Below the pieces are notes generated by a model that saw only the letters and a list, made by a program, of their open reading frames with translations, was not told the origin of the DNA and made no database searches. Made by a program: the position numbers and the translations under genes. DNA of 64,000 nt from Bacteroidota bacterium (lineage in GTDB: Bacteria; Bacteroidota; Bacteroidia; Bacteroidales; UBA10428): assembly GCA_023442525.1 (NCBI GenBank), contig JAEZZA010000031.1, forward strand, positions 62,001-126,000. Reading direction: 5' to 3'. Positions 51,158 through 59,835 of the stretch are shown piece by piece (position 1 is the first letter of the stretch; every line of letters starts with the position of its first letter).

Positions 51158-51745
51158 TTAAAGGTCATTTTGTTTTACTGCCCTGGAAAGAAGATGTTCT
51201 TCTCCCAGATTTTCTTTTAGGCACTTTAATGCCCTATATACCTGATTTTCGATTGAACGTACAGAAAGGCCCAGGTAATCTGCTATTTCCTGGTGCGAGA
51301 GACCAAGGTTGCGGCTTAACCTGAATATTAATCGTTGTCTTTCCGGCAGAGATTCGACAAGGGATTTTATAGAATCCTTAAGTTCATCATAATATAAAGC
51401 CTTCAGCAATTGATCTTCTTCGTCACGGAACTGCCTTGACAGATGTTCAAAATATTTCTTTTGAACTGCCTCGTGCTTGAAGTAGTTGTAGACTTTGTTG
51501 ATGACCGCTTTGTACAAATAACTTTTCACCGATTGGTCCTCATTCAGGTTTTGACGATTTTCCCAAAGGGCAATAAACAAGTTCTGAAGTATTTCTTCAG
51601 TCTCTTGTGGAGAATGAACATAGCCCAGTACAAAATAATATAGTTTTTCTTTGTACTTATTGAATATAAGTTCAAAGGATTTTACATCCCCTTGCCTGAG
51701 CCGGCGGACCAATGATGCATTGTCATCTGAATATCTTGAACCCAA
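51158..51745 (-). CDS. ECF sigma factor (sigma-70 family)
   Basis: A 195-residue extracytoplasmic-function sigma factor. Region 2 (about 15-85) includes DVKSFELIFNKYKEKLYYFVLGY, ENLFIALWE-like ILQNLFIALWENRQ and SVKSYLYKAVINKVYNYF. Region 4 (about 125-180) has LPERQRLIFRLSRNLGLSH and the HTH EIADYLGLSVRSIENQVYR. It belongs to the Bacteroidota PUL class paired with FecR. The frame has no ATG between an in-frame TAG upstream (51782-51784) and the conserved LVRRLRQG start region; TTG at 51745 is the best start, which is unusual and may keep expression low. It should direct transcription of the susCD operon and itself. Confidence 0.93.
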   Translation of the reverse strand: MGSRYSDDNASLVRRLRQGDVKSFELIFNKYKEKLYYFVLGYVHSPQETEEILQNLFIALWENRQNLNEDQSVKSYLYKAVINKVYNYFKHEAVQKKYFEHLSRQFRDEEDQLLKALYYDELKDSIKSLVESLPERQRLIFRLSRNLGLSHQEIADYLGLSVRSIENQVYRALKCLKENLGEEHLLSRAVKQNDL

Positions 51746-52296
51746 TTGGCCGGTATTATTAAAGGTTAATTTCGCAGGGAACTATGATTTATTGTCACAT
51801 ATTATCATCTGAGGAACGGCAAATCACTTCCGGGTCGACCTGAAAAGTGCCAACAGATAAAGCTGTAATTAATAATTACAGCTAATTACATATCCGGTCT
51901 GGATCATTCTTACGGTGATTATGTTGTTTTCACTACACCGGTAGTCCGAATATCCCGAAACAGGATAGAAATTAACTTTCCTGATCAGGCACAATAATGC
52001 TGCGAGAACGGCCTGACAGGAAGGTCCTGAAGAAAAAATGGGTTCTTTAAGGTGAGAAAGCCTTTGATGCCAGTTTGTTTTTCATAATTCAATAGTTTAG
52101 GTTAGGTTATTGAATAAAAAAGAAAAAAAATATGCGTTTTTATATTATTCTTATCAAATTTAGTCTAGTTTGAATTTAAACACTGTTAAAAATACTTCAT
52201 TAGCTTTCAAATTTGTTTCATTATGTGTTAAAAAAGTAATTTTTACATTTTTTCTGATCTTTTTTTGTCTACCAGAAGATGACACTGAATTTTTTA
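51746..52296. other. 551-base region upstream of the ECF sigma gene with two inverted repeats
   Basis: It has no conventional gene. It contains a perfect 10-bp inverted repeat (AGCTGTAATT 51861-51870 / AATTACAGCT 51874-51883), an 8-bp one (ATTCAATA / TATTGAAT within 52088-52114, around TTTAGGTTAGGT), and between them on the minus strand a 70-codon open frame without ATG (51869-52081). A micro-ORF MKNKLASKAFSP starts at ATG 52085. The remainder up to the GH3 gene is plain A+T-rich sequence. It must include the promoter of the sigma gene. Confidence 0.5.
51869..52081 (-). other. 70-codon open frame without ATG start
   Basis: Stop-free from just after a TGA at 52082 to TAA at 51869-51871, which lies in the loop of the perfect inverted repeat. 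The encoded stretch has a compact, non-repetitive composition with segments such as SCQAVLAALLCLIRKV and FYPVSGYSDYRCSENN. It has no ATG or GTG near the start; TTG and CTG codons occur within. It could be a short protein with a rare start, the remnant of a mobile or leader element, or chance. Confidence 0.3.
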
Positions 52297-54894
52297 TCAG
52301 CCTGTAATTTTAACTATTACTGATTTCAGATCTTTTGGATCAGAACTGTTTCCGTAAAACACTTCATATTCACCCGGAGTTATGGCCATTTTAACCTGGT
52401 CCCGGTCGTAGAACTCAAAAGCCGCCGGGGGCAACTCAATGGTAACCTGTGATGATTTTCCGGCAGCCACATCAACCCTGCTGAATCCGCGCAATGTTTT
52501 AAACGGGCCATCCTCATCATCGAGTTTGCGTACATACACCTGCACAACCTCGGTACCATTTCGTTTACCGGTGTTTTTCACCGGTATGTTCAGCACTACC
52601 TTTTCATCGGTTTTTATAACATTCTTATTCAGTGTAGCCTGGCCAATTTCAAATTGCGTATAGCTCAATCCAAAACCAAAGGGGAACAGGTAATCGCTTG
52701 TATACCTGTAGGTACGTCCTTTCATGGAATAATCTTCGAAATCACCCAATTTTTCAGAATTCCGGTAGAAGGTAACGGGCAGTTTACCTGATGGGTTGTA
52801 ATCACCAAACAGTACATCAGCCACTGCCTGTCCGCCTGATTCGCCGGGATAGAATGCCTGTAGAATGGCATCGCACGATTGTGTTTCGGGAGCCAAAGCT
52901 ATTGCCGAACCTGAACAATTGACAAAAACGACCTTTTTACCTGCGGCTTTCAGGGCATTTAAGCACTTGCGCTGGACAGCCGGTAATTCGATATCTGTAC
53001 GGTCGCCTCCTTTAAATCCCGGGTAAGAAACCGGCATTTCTTCACCTTCGAGTGTACCGGCGATGCCTCCGACAAAAATTACAGTTTCAACTCCTTTCAG
53101 TTTGTTGATCAAATTGGTAAAATCAACATCTATTTCTTTACCAAAGTCGAATTCAATATTGGCCTGCCAGTTGTTAAGCTGTGCATACAGAATTTCAATA
53201 TTGTATTTTTTGCCGGCTTCAACTTTAATGGGAACACGAGTGGGCAGAGTACGCCAGTTATTTATTCTTTTCACAGTTTCACCATTAACCTTTAATTCAA
53301 AGTAGCCGGTTGCACCGCATTTAAAAACAAGATCTTCCGAAACCTGAGAAGTAAACTCCGTTTCAAACCGGGCTGAAAATTCTTCAAGTTTTACTCCCGG
53401 GGCAAATTCATGTTGTCCTGCAGTAGTCATTTTAATGGGATTGCTGATCCATACATTCGTTACTTCCTTGCCCTCACGGTCGCGGTTATTCCAATATGTT
53501 GCCCTGATACCTTTCTTTCCTTCAAATTCAAACTGACTGAAATAACTTTGAGTTACCTTATCTTCCACAAGGTCACATCCTTTGTCATATACTATCTTTC
53601 TTCCCGGTACTTTGGTTTTAATCCCGTCCAATATAGTTATGGTGTTAATGGGTGTGCCGTTGTAATTTCCCCATAGCATCACTTTATCATCGGCATTAGG
53701 ACCGACAACTGCGATTTTCCCGGACGATTTTGAAAGAGGAAGAATATTGTTGCGGTTTTGAAGCAATGTCATGGTCTGACGGGCCATTTCCAGGGCAAGC
53801 TGACGATGCCTGGCGTTGTTCAATGTGGCGGGTGGAATTTGTGTCCATGGTACCAGTGAATCGGGGTCGAATTCGCCCAATTCGAAGCGGCCGTAAAGAA
53901 CCCGTCCGAGACTTCGGTCAATGTCTTCTTCCAATACCAAACCCTTTTTAATGGCCTCGGACAGGGTTTTATAGGGATAGTTTTCCCATACACACTCCAG
54001 GTCGGTACCAGCCAAAATACCTTTCGAGGCTGCATGTACCGGTGTTGAAGATACCTTGTGAGAGGTGAAAAAGTCAGTTATTGCACCGCAATCGGATACG
54101 ACAATATACTTAAAACCCCATTCGTCGCGCAGGATACGTTGCAATAACCTGGAGTTGCCGCAACAGGGCTCATCATCCAAACGCTGGTAAGCACACATAA
54201 CCTGTCGCACATCTGCATCCTGTACCAAAGCTTTAAATGCCGGCAGGTAGGTTTCATGCAGTTCGCGAGGATCTACATTGTTGAGGTTCAGGTGATGACG
54301 GCTCCATTCCGGTCCGGAATGAACTGCAAAATGTTTGGCACAAGCCAGCAATTTTAAGTATTTGGAATCGGCAGGTCCTTGCAAGGCTTTAACAACCTGA
54401 ACGCCCATACGTGAAGTAAGGTAAGGATCCTCGCCGTAGGTCTCCTGACCACGACCCCAGCGAGGATCGCGAAATATATTGACATTGGGTGTCCATACCG
54501 AAAGGCTTAAAAACCTTTTATTTTCATTGCCCGCCTTAATCCATTTATTGTATTTGGCACGTGCCTCGTCCGACACAGCACTGAAAATATCAAAAACCAG
54601 CTTATCGTTGAATGATGCAGCCATCCCGATAGGTTCGGGAAAAACTGTTACACTATCGTTGTTCGCATAGCCGTGTAAGGCTTCACTCCACCAATTGAAT
54701 TTCTTTATTCCCAGGCGGGGTATAGCATCGGATTGATCGCACAACAGAAGTGCTTTCTCTTCGGGTGTAAGTCGCGAAATCAAATCACTCACACGTTCTT
54801 CTATTCCAAGTGCCGGGTTTTGAAAAGGGTAGGGCTGAGCCGATATTACAAAAGTGATTGTGGCAAAAATGCACAACAGGATGGTCTTTTTCAT
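52297..54894 (-). CDS. GH3 beta-glycosidase with PA14-like insert
   Basis: From ATG 54894, giving signal peptide MKKTILLCIFATITFVISA, the protein is 865 residues; an upstream ATG at 54948 overlaps the esterase gene by 8 bases and adds 18 residues before the signal. The N-terminal TIM-like domain shows RWGRGQETYGEDPYLT, KHFAVHSGPE and nucleophile D268 in VVSDCGAITDF. The second domain, with KIAVVGPNADDKVM, is interrupted by a PA14-like insert (about 440-590, IRATYWNNRDREG, INNWRTLPTRVPI). A fibronectin-like C-terminal domain follows (LGFSRVDVAAGKS-like). It releases beta-linked xylose or glucose from oligosaccharides; PA14 usually narrows access to the active site. It is the last gene of the CE1/GH43/GH43 operon. 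Confidence 0.94.
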   Translation of the reverse strand: MKKTILLCIFATITFVISAQPYPFQNPALGIEERVSDLISRLTPEEKALLLCDQSDAIPRLGIKKFNWWSEALHGYANNDSVTVFPEPIGMAASFNDKLVFDIFSAVSDEARAKYNKWIKAGNENKRFLSLSVWTPNVNIFRDPRWGRGQETYGEDPYLTSRMGVQVVKALQGPADSKYLKLLACAKHFAVHSGPEWSRHHLNLNNVDPRELHETYLPAFKALVQDADVRQVMCAYQRLDDEPCCGNSRLLQRILRDEWGFKYIVVSDCGAITDFFTSHKVSSTPVHAASKGILAGTDLECVWENYPYKTLSEAIKKGLVLEEDIDRSLGRVLYGRFELGEFDPDSLVPWTQIPPATLNNARHRQLALEMARQTMTLLQNRNNILPLSKSSGKIAVVGPNADDKVMLWGNYNGTPINTITILDGIKTKVPGRKIVYDKGCDLVEDKVTQSYFSQFEFEGKKGIRATYWNNRDREGKEVTNVWISNPIKMTTAGQHEFAPGVKLEEFSARFETEFTSQVSEDLVFKCGATGYFELKVNGETVKRINNWRTLPTRVPIKVEAGKKYNIEILYAQLNNWQANIEFDFGKEIDVDFTNLINKLKGVETVIFVGGIAGTLEGEEMPVSYPGFKGGDRTDIELPAVQRKCLNALKAAGKKVVFVNCSGSAIALAPETQSCDAILQAFYPGESGGQAVADVLFGDYNPSGKLPVTFYRNSEKLGDFEDYSMKGRTYRYTSDYLFPFGFGLSYTQFEIGQATLNKNVIKTDEKVVLNIPVKNTGKRNGTEVVQVYVRKLDDEDGPFKTLRGFSRVDVAAGKSSQVTIELPPAAFEFYDRDQVKMAITPGEYEVFYGNSSDPKDLKSVIVKITG

Positions 54895-54940
54895 TCTGAT
54901 TCTGTTCATTGGTAATAATATAGTCGGGAACAATTTCATT

Positions 54941-56119
54941 TTAGTCATTAAAAATCAACGGAGCAAACTGGTACAAACTTCTTCTCCAGCTTTGCCATTC
55001 ATGGGCTGTTTTTTGTGATATATAAAATTGGGTATTCATGCCGGCCTCTTTCAGCTTTTGGGTGTTTTCCAGAGGGTCGCCCCAGGGACCAGGCCTTGGA
55101 TTTTCGAGTTCCCTGCTGCCATAACTGATAAATACCAGTTTCACGTTTTCTTTAAAGTTCGGAGATTTGGCAACATCTTCAACGCTGATACTTCCGCCGC
55201 TGAACATACCGACATATGAAAATAATTCGGGATGAGCCAGGGTAATTATCCGGGTTTGCATTCCTCCCATTGATAACCCGGCCATGGCACGGTGTTTCGG
55301 ATCGGAGAGGGTCCTAAATTCAGCGTCAATCATAGGAATAATATCATTCATCAGGGTGTTCTTAAAACCATCAGCCCAACCTTCGGGCGGCCAGGGTCCT
55401 GATGATTCTCCCCGGAGAGGACGTTCCTGTCCGGGCATTCTCCATGTACCATTATCCATAACGATAATAAAAGGTTTTGCTCTACCTTCGGCAATGAGAT
55501 TATCCATAATCAGACCGGCACGACCCTGCCTGCTCCAGCCGGTTTCATCTTCTCCTCCGCCGTGTTGCAGGTATAATACCGGGTAGCGCTTCTGCAAATC
55601 TTTATCGTAACCGGGAGGGGTGTAAATAAAGCAACGGCGTATGCTGTTATTGGTCTTCGAGAAATATATATGTTCCCGAACCTGGCCATGCGGCACATTT
55701 TTTAAAGCATAAAAATCTTCATCGGCAGCAGGTACTTCGATGCCGCTTCCCCAACGACTTGCACCATAGAAATACAGACTTGCCGGGTCGGGTACCGAAG
55801 CTCCGTCGATGTTAAGCTGATAATAGTGGAAACCCTCGTCCTGGGGTGCGGATTCGCCAGTCCAGATTCCATTTTCATCTTTTACCAGGTCGTATTTTAC
55901 TGCCCCAATATCCAATTGCACTCTTTGAGCTTCAGGAGCGGATATCTGAACCCTTACCTTTCCTTCTGCATTTACCTGAGGGTATTCTTTTCCGGGCTGA
56001 TTCACCAATGAGGGATTGTAACCATCCGATGCTTTCTGATCATTTTGATCGCCAGGTAATTGTGCTGAAGCCATACCGCTGATCAGAGAAATAACAAGTA
56101 GAAAACTGGTTTTTTTCAT
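54941..56119 (-). CDS. CE1-type esterase with N-terminal E-set domain
   Basis: A 392-residue exported esterase (signal peptide MKKTSFLLVISLISGMASAQ). Residues about 45-125 form an immunoglobulin/CBM48-like E-set domain (VRVQISAPEAQRVQLDIG). The alpha/beta-hydrolase core has YTPPGYDKDLQKRYPVLYLQHGGG with the oxyanion segment, nucleophile S283 in AGLSMGGMQTR, and a late His in KTAHEWQSWRRSLYQF; the acid is probably in the YGSRELENP region. Family members remove feruloyl or acetyl groups from arabinoxylan or pectin side chains, giving glycosidases access. It lies 21 bases downstream of a GH43 gene and just before the GH3 gene. Confidence 0.9.
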   Translation of the reverse strand: MKKTSFLLVISLISGMASAQLPGDQNDQKASDGYNPSLVNQPGKEYPQVNAEGKVRVQISAPEAQRVQLDIGAVKYDLVKDENGIWTGESAPQDEGFHYYQLNIDGASVPDPASLYFYGASRWGSGIEVPAADEDFYALKNVPHGQVREHIYFSKTNNSIRRCFIYTPPGYDKDLQKRYPVLYLQHGGGEDETGWSRQGRAGLIMDNLIAEGRAKPFIIVMDNGTWRMPGQERPLRGESSGPWPPEGWADGFKNTLMNDIIPMIDAEFRTLSDPKHRAMAGLSMGGMQTRIITLAHPELFSYVGMFSGGSISVEDVAKSPNFKENVKLVFISYGSRELENPRPGPWGDPLENTQKLKEAGMNTQFYISQKTAHEWQSWRRSLYQFAPLIFND

Positions 56120-56140
56120 ATAGTTGAGGGTTAATAAATT

Positions 56141-57718
56141 TCAATTTGTGGCCGAACCGGTAAATGATGCCTGATCGCTGATCCGGAAATAATCAAAATC
56201 AGCATATCCACCGGTTGATGCAGTGGCATAGTTAAACAGTCCGAACCGGTAGCCCATAAAATGCTCCATCAGGGTATATTGCATTTTAAGCTGGTTGCCT
56301 AAGGGTGTCCATGATTTCCCGTCGACACTGAAATAAAAATATCCCCGGTCGGTCAGGTTCCTGAAATCACATTCGGCTTTCAGGTATATTTTCTTTTTAT
56401 TAAAGGGTATACGTTGAATTTCAACAGGCCTTCCGGTATCTGCGTTAACCATAACAACAAACGCTTTCCCGTTTTCAATCTTTACACCTGCCAGTCCGTA
56501 TTTCTTCTGAAGCAGGCAGATGCCGGCAAAATCGCCATCCCTCATATTTCTGAAATCCAGGCATGTTATTCCCGAACTGACGGGGCCATAAGTACGCTGG
56601 GTGAGAGTATTCCTTGCCATCTCAAAAGAGGTATCTATTCTTCCCGTAGTCAGTCGCAGATATCCTTTTCTATCGGTAACCGACCATAGCCTGTTATCCG
56701 GATTATGATTCCATTGCCAAACCAGAGGCAGAGGCCTGTCATTTTTATTGCGGCTGAACTCGTCACTGGCAACTATACCTGGTATCAGACCATTACTGGC
56801 CGGCAAATCAAGCTTTTCCGGAACCTTTCCCCCTGTACCCAATACAGGCCAGCCATCTTCCCACTTAACAGGAACAAGGTACGGAATACGGCCTACCGAT
56901 CCGTAATCCCTGAAAAGATAGGCAAACCAGTTTCCCTCGGGAGTATCAATAAGTCCGCCCTGGGCTACACCCAGATCCTGAAATGTAAGCCTTCCTTCAT
57001 AAGGTCCTGTTATTTTGTCGGCTCTGTGCACTACAACGGTACGCATGCCACCCCTGGGCCAGGTGATGTTAAACAAATAGTATTTACCGTTTACTTTAAA
57101 TAACTGTGAGCCCTCGGCACCCAGCATGATGTTATCACCGGCTGGAGCACTCGCGTTTTCAATAAGAACACGGTCGGTACCGGGTTTAATACCACTAAGG
57201 TCTGCCTCTAACTCCACAATATTCAGCCTGCCCGCACCATATATCAGGTACACACGTTCATCATCATCAAAGAAAAGCGTATGATCATGATAGGACGGAG
57301 CGAATGAAATTTTCTTCCAGGGACCCTTTTCGATATTCTCTGTGGAATATATATAGGTTTTCCCCGTAGTAGAAGTAAAGGTTGAAACATAATACGTGCC
57401 CTTATGATACCTGATACAGCTTGCCCACGACCCTCTGCCATAGCTGCTTTTGCCGTTGTTGAGATTTAAGGCATTCACATCATCCAGAATGTCGTAGGCG
57501 TAATTCACAATCTGCCAGTTTACCAGGTCTTTCGATTTCATAACAGGCACACCGGGACTCATGTGCATGGTAGTGCTGCTCATGTAATATGTGTCACCAA
57601 CACGGATCATCGACATATCGGGTACATCGGCATATATTACCGGATTCTGGCCCTGCAGGCTCACAGAAACAAATAATACCCACACCAGAAATGAAAATAT
57701 CCTTTTCCCGGATTTCAT
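56141..57718 (-). CDS. Secreted GH43-family glycoside hydrolase
   Basis: A 525-residue exported enzyme (signal peptide to about residue 23, LQGQ). GH43 catalytic residues are base Asp in YADVPDMSMIRVGDTYYM, Asp in HDHTLFFDDDERVYLIYG, and acid Glu in MLGAEGSQLFKVNGKYYLF. The C-terminal part (about 330-515) is a concanavalin-like GH43_C2 domain (KAECDFRNLTDRGYFYFS). It resembles GH43_12-type alpha-L-arabinofuranosidases/xylosidases; the linkage is uncertain. Gene order GH43 - GH43 - CE1 - GH3 with short gaps (39, 21 bases) marks one operon for stepwise deacylation and trimming of a branched hemicellulose or pectin. Confidence 0.92.
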   Translation of the reverse strand: MKSGKRIFSFLVWVLFVSVSLQGQNPVIYADVPDMSMIRVGDTYYMSSTTMHMSPGVPVMKSKDLVNWQIVNYAYDILDDVNALNLNNGKSSYGRGSWASCIRYHKGTYYVSTFTSTTGKTYIYSTENIEKGPWKKISFAPSYHDHTLFFDDDERVYLIYGAGRLNIVELEADLSGIKPGTDRVLIENASAPAGDNIMLGAEGSQLFKVNGKYYLFNITWPRGGMRTVVVHRADKITGPYEGRLTFQDLGVAQGGLIDTPEGNWFAYLFRDYGSVGRIPYLVPVKWEDGWPVLGTGGKVPEKLDLPASNGLIPGIVASDEFSRNKNDRPLPLVWQWNHNPDNRLWSVTDRKGYLRLTTGRIDTSFEMARNTLTQRTYGPVSSGITCLDFRNMRDGDFAGICLLQKKYGLAGVKIENGKAFVVMVNADTGRPVEIQRIPFNKKKIYLKAECDFRNLTDRGYFYFSVDGKSWTPLGNQLKMQYTLMEHFMGYRFGLFNYATASTGGYADFDYFRISDQASFTGSATN

Positions 57719-57757
57719 ATCACCAATAATCAGTTAAAATATCCTTGCATCATATTT

Positions 57758-59473
57758 TCAGGGTCGGATATCGTTGGCGGAAGTGGCGTACAATCCGATT
57801 AAACATCCTGTAAATCCACCGGCTACGTTTGTAGACAGAATATCACCCGAAACTGTACCACCCAGATTTACAAAGTCGGAACCGTTGACCGAATAGCTGA
57901 AACTATAACTGTCGCCTTTGGCATTAACCTGCAATTGAACCGGTTTGCCGGGATCTATTTCCGTACTCGCAAGTATTTTCGACTGTCCTTTTTCTGTTCT
58001 TTCAAGCACCAGAAAATATGAATCTGCTTTTTTGGTAATTCCAAAAACATAGTTGAATCGTTCGCTCTGCAGACAGACTATGCCGGCAAGATCTTTTTCC
58101 GATGCAGGTTTATACTCAAGTGTGGTAGTGAAGGTAAAACTGATGTGCTGCTGTCTTAAGAATAAGGTAGAGGTTGGTTTTACTTCTTTAATATTTACCG
58201 CGAACGGGGTGATCTGTAAGCCTTTTTTGGTAGTCTTTATAAAATTCTCGCGTGGGCCACGGAGTCCTATCCACCGGTAATCAAGTTTCTCGGCTGTGAA
58301 ATCTTCGGTAAAGGTGAAGTTGCCATTGGGGAAAAATCCATCTTTACCCGTATTATTCCCGGTAACTCCTTCGGGCATTTTCAGCTTGGGTTCCAATGGA
58401 ATCAGACCGTTTTCAAACACCGGAAAATCGCCCGACCAGTCCACCGGCAAAATAAAGGTTTCACGTCCGGTATTTACCCGGAACTTTTCATTGGGGCGTA
58501 CACCAAGGAATACACCATAATACTTTCCTCCAGGTCCGGCTACAAGGTCGGCATGTCCCGCCCAGTCTACCTTATAACTCCTGTTATTTCCAAAATACCT
58601 CTGAGTCAGGATCGGATTATTGGGTGCCGGCACATACGGTCCTTTGGGACTGTCGCTCACAAAGATCACTTCGCTGTGCCAATCGCCTGTTCCACCTTCA
58701 GCACACATTAAGTAGTATTTTCCGTTCTTTTTGTAGATATGCGGTGCTTCAATCCAAATCGGTTTCTTTGACAGATCAACGCCGCCGTCTACGATTATTT
58801 TATCTGTTCCTGGAATAACCCTGTCGTTTTCCACATCATAATCCCAGATCTTTATAACCCGGTGTCCTTCGTACAATTGCTTTCCTTCGTCGGTTGCATC
58901 GTTATGAACTACATAGGCTTTTCCGTCGTCGTCAAAGAAAAGCGACGGGTCAATGCCATTGAAAGCAAGTTTGATCGGGTCGCTCCAACCCTTAAAAGGA
59001 TCTTTGGTTTTCACTACCATATTTCCTATTCCTCCGGAAATCTGGGTAGTGATCATGTAAAAGGTTTCATTATTGTGATTGTACAGGATCTGCGGTGCAT
59101 AAATACCGGCACTGATCCCGCAATTCTCAACTTTCAACTGCGATGTACGGTCGAGTACATGACCAATTTGTTTCCAGTTCACCAGGTCGCGCGAGTGAAA
59201 AATTGGCACGCCGGGAAACATTGCAAACGACGAGCATACAAGGTAATAATCATCACCTTTTCGCGTAATGCTGGGGTCGGGATAACAGCCCTGCAGAACC
59301 GGACTATAAAATTCTCCGGCTTTTAACGGAAAATCTTTGTAAATCTGATCATCACCCTGATATACTACTTTTGAAAATACCGGAGGATCATCTGAAGGTT
59401 TTTCAATTCCAAACATGCCGCAAGGGGCAATCAACTGCACGGTCATCAGAAGCAAAAAGAGAAAATGTTTCAT
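57758..59473 (-). CDS. Secreted GH43-family glycoside hydrolase
   Basis: A 571-residue exported enzyme (signal peptide MKHFLFLLLMTVQLIAPCGMFG). The N-terminal strand region is followed by the propeller with base Asp in GCYPDPSITRKGDDYYL, Asp in GIDPSLFFDDDGKAYV and acid Glu in IEAPHIYKKNGKYYL. A concanavalin-like C-terminal domain starts near 375. It is similar in layout to the GH43 in the rhamnose locus (about 21.4-23.0 kb), including LVNWKQIGH and RTSQL/RPSQL segments, so the two are probably paralogues. It is the first gene of the operon, with a 19-bp palindrome 24 bases upstream of the ATG. Confidence 0.92.
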   Translation of the reverse strand: MKHFLFLLLMTVQLIAPCGMFGIEKPSDDPPVFSKVVYQGDDQIYKDFPLKAGEFYSPVLQGCYPDPSITRKGDDYYLVCSSFAMFPGVPIFHSRDLVNWKQIGHVLDRTSQLKVENCGISAGIYAPQILYNHNNETFYMITTQISGGIGNMVVKTKDPFKGWSDPIKLAFNGIDPSLFFDDDGKAYVVHNDATDEGKQLYEGHRVIKIWDYDVENDRVIPGTDKIIVDGGVDLSKKPIWIEAPHIYKKNGKYYLMCAEGGTGDWHSEVIFVSDSPKGPYVPAPNNPILTQRYFGNNRSYKVDWAGHADLVAGPGGKYYGVFLGVRPNEKFRVNTGRETFILPVDWSGDFPVFENGLIPLEPKLKMPEGVTGNNTGKDGFFPNGNFTFTEDFTAEKLDYRWIGLRGPRENFIKTTKKGLQITPFAVNIKEVKPTSTLFLRQQHISFTFTTTLEYKPASEKDLAGIVCLQSERFNYVFGITKKADSYFLVLERTEKGQSKILASTEIDPGKPVQLQVNAKGDSYSFSYSVNGSDFVNLGGTVSGDILSTNVAGGFTGCLIGLYATSANDIRP

Positions 59474-59496
59474 AAGTACTTTTATTACAATTTTAA

Positions 59497-59515
59497 TTTT
59501 ACTTTAAAAGTAAAA
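59497..59515. promoter_or_regulatory. 19-bp palindromic operator candidate
   Basis: TTTTACTTTAAAAGTAAAA is symmetric apart from its centre base. Related TACTTTTA-like words flank it at 59477-59484 and 59518-59525. It lies in the 5' leader or promoter of the GH43 operon and in the intergenic space shared with the divergent GH2 gene. Confidence 0.45.
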
Positions 59516-59629
59516 AATACTTTTTATAAGTCAATATTAAATCTTAAATCCTTCATTTCCGACACAAAAACATATCCAGGTTTGTAATCTGTATGGTTTA
59601 TATATAGAATATCAAATAATTGACCCCAA

Positions 59630-59698
59630 CCTGATCATTCTGATCAGGAGCCAGGATCGATTCTGATTTCACACAAGAATAATACAACCGAATTGGGG
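59630..59698. promoter_or_regulatory. Structured leader upstream of the GH2 gene
   Basis: A perfect hairpin CCTGATCATTCTGATCAGG (59630-59648; 8-bp arms, 3-base loop), nested beside a long-range pair CCCCAA (59624-59629) / TTGGGG (59693-59698). No T-run follows, so it does not look like a terminator. The 362-base gap between the divergent GH43 and GH2 genes is otherwise A+T-rich with no gene. Confidence 0.4.
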
Positions 59699-59835
59699 AG
59701 GGTACTCATTAATAGTTTGAAAACGCTTGCCGGATGTTCAGAATTCATAATAGCGGCAGGCATGTTTTGAGATTAATAAGTAATGATTATTTAAACAGAT
59801 ATAGTAATAATTGGAGAGGCTGCTTAAATTTGGAT

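Noticed and set aside
59734..59835. 34-residue N-terminal extension of the GH2 enzyme
   Set aside because: It would place a polar stretch before a clear signal peptide starting at 59836.
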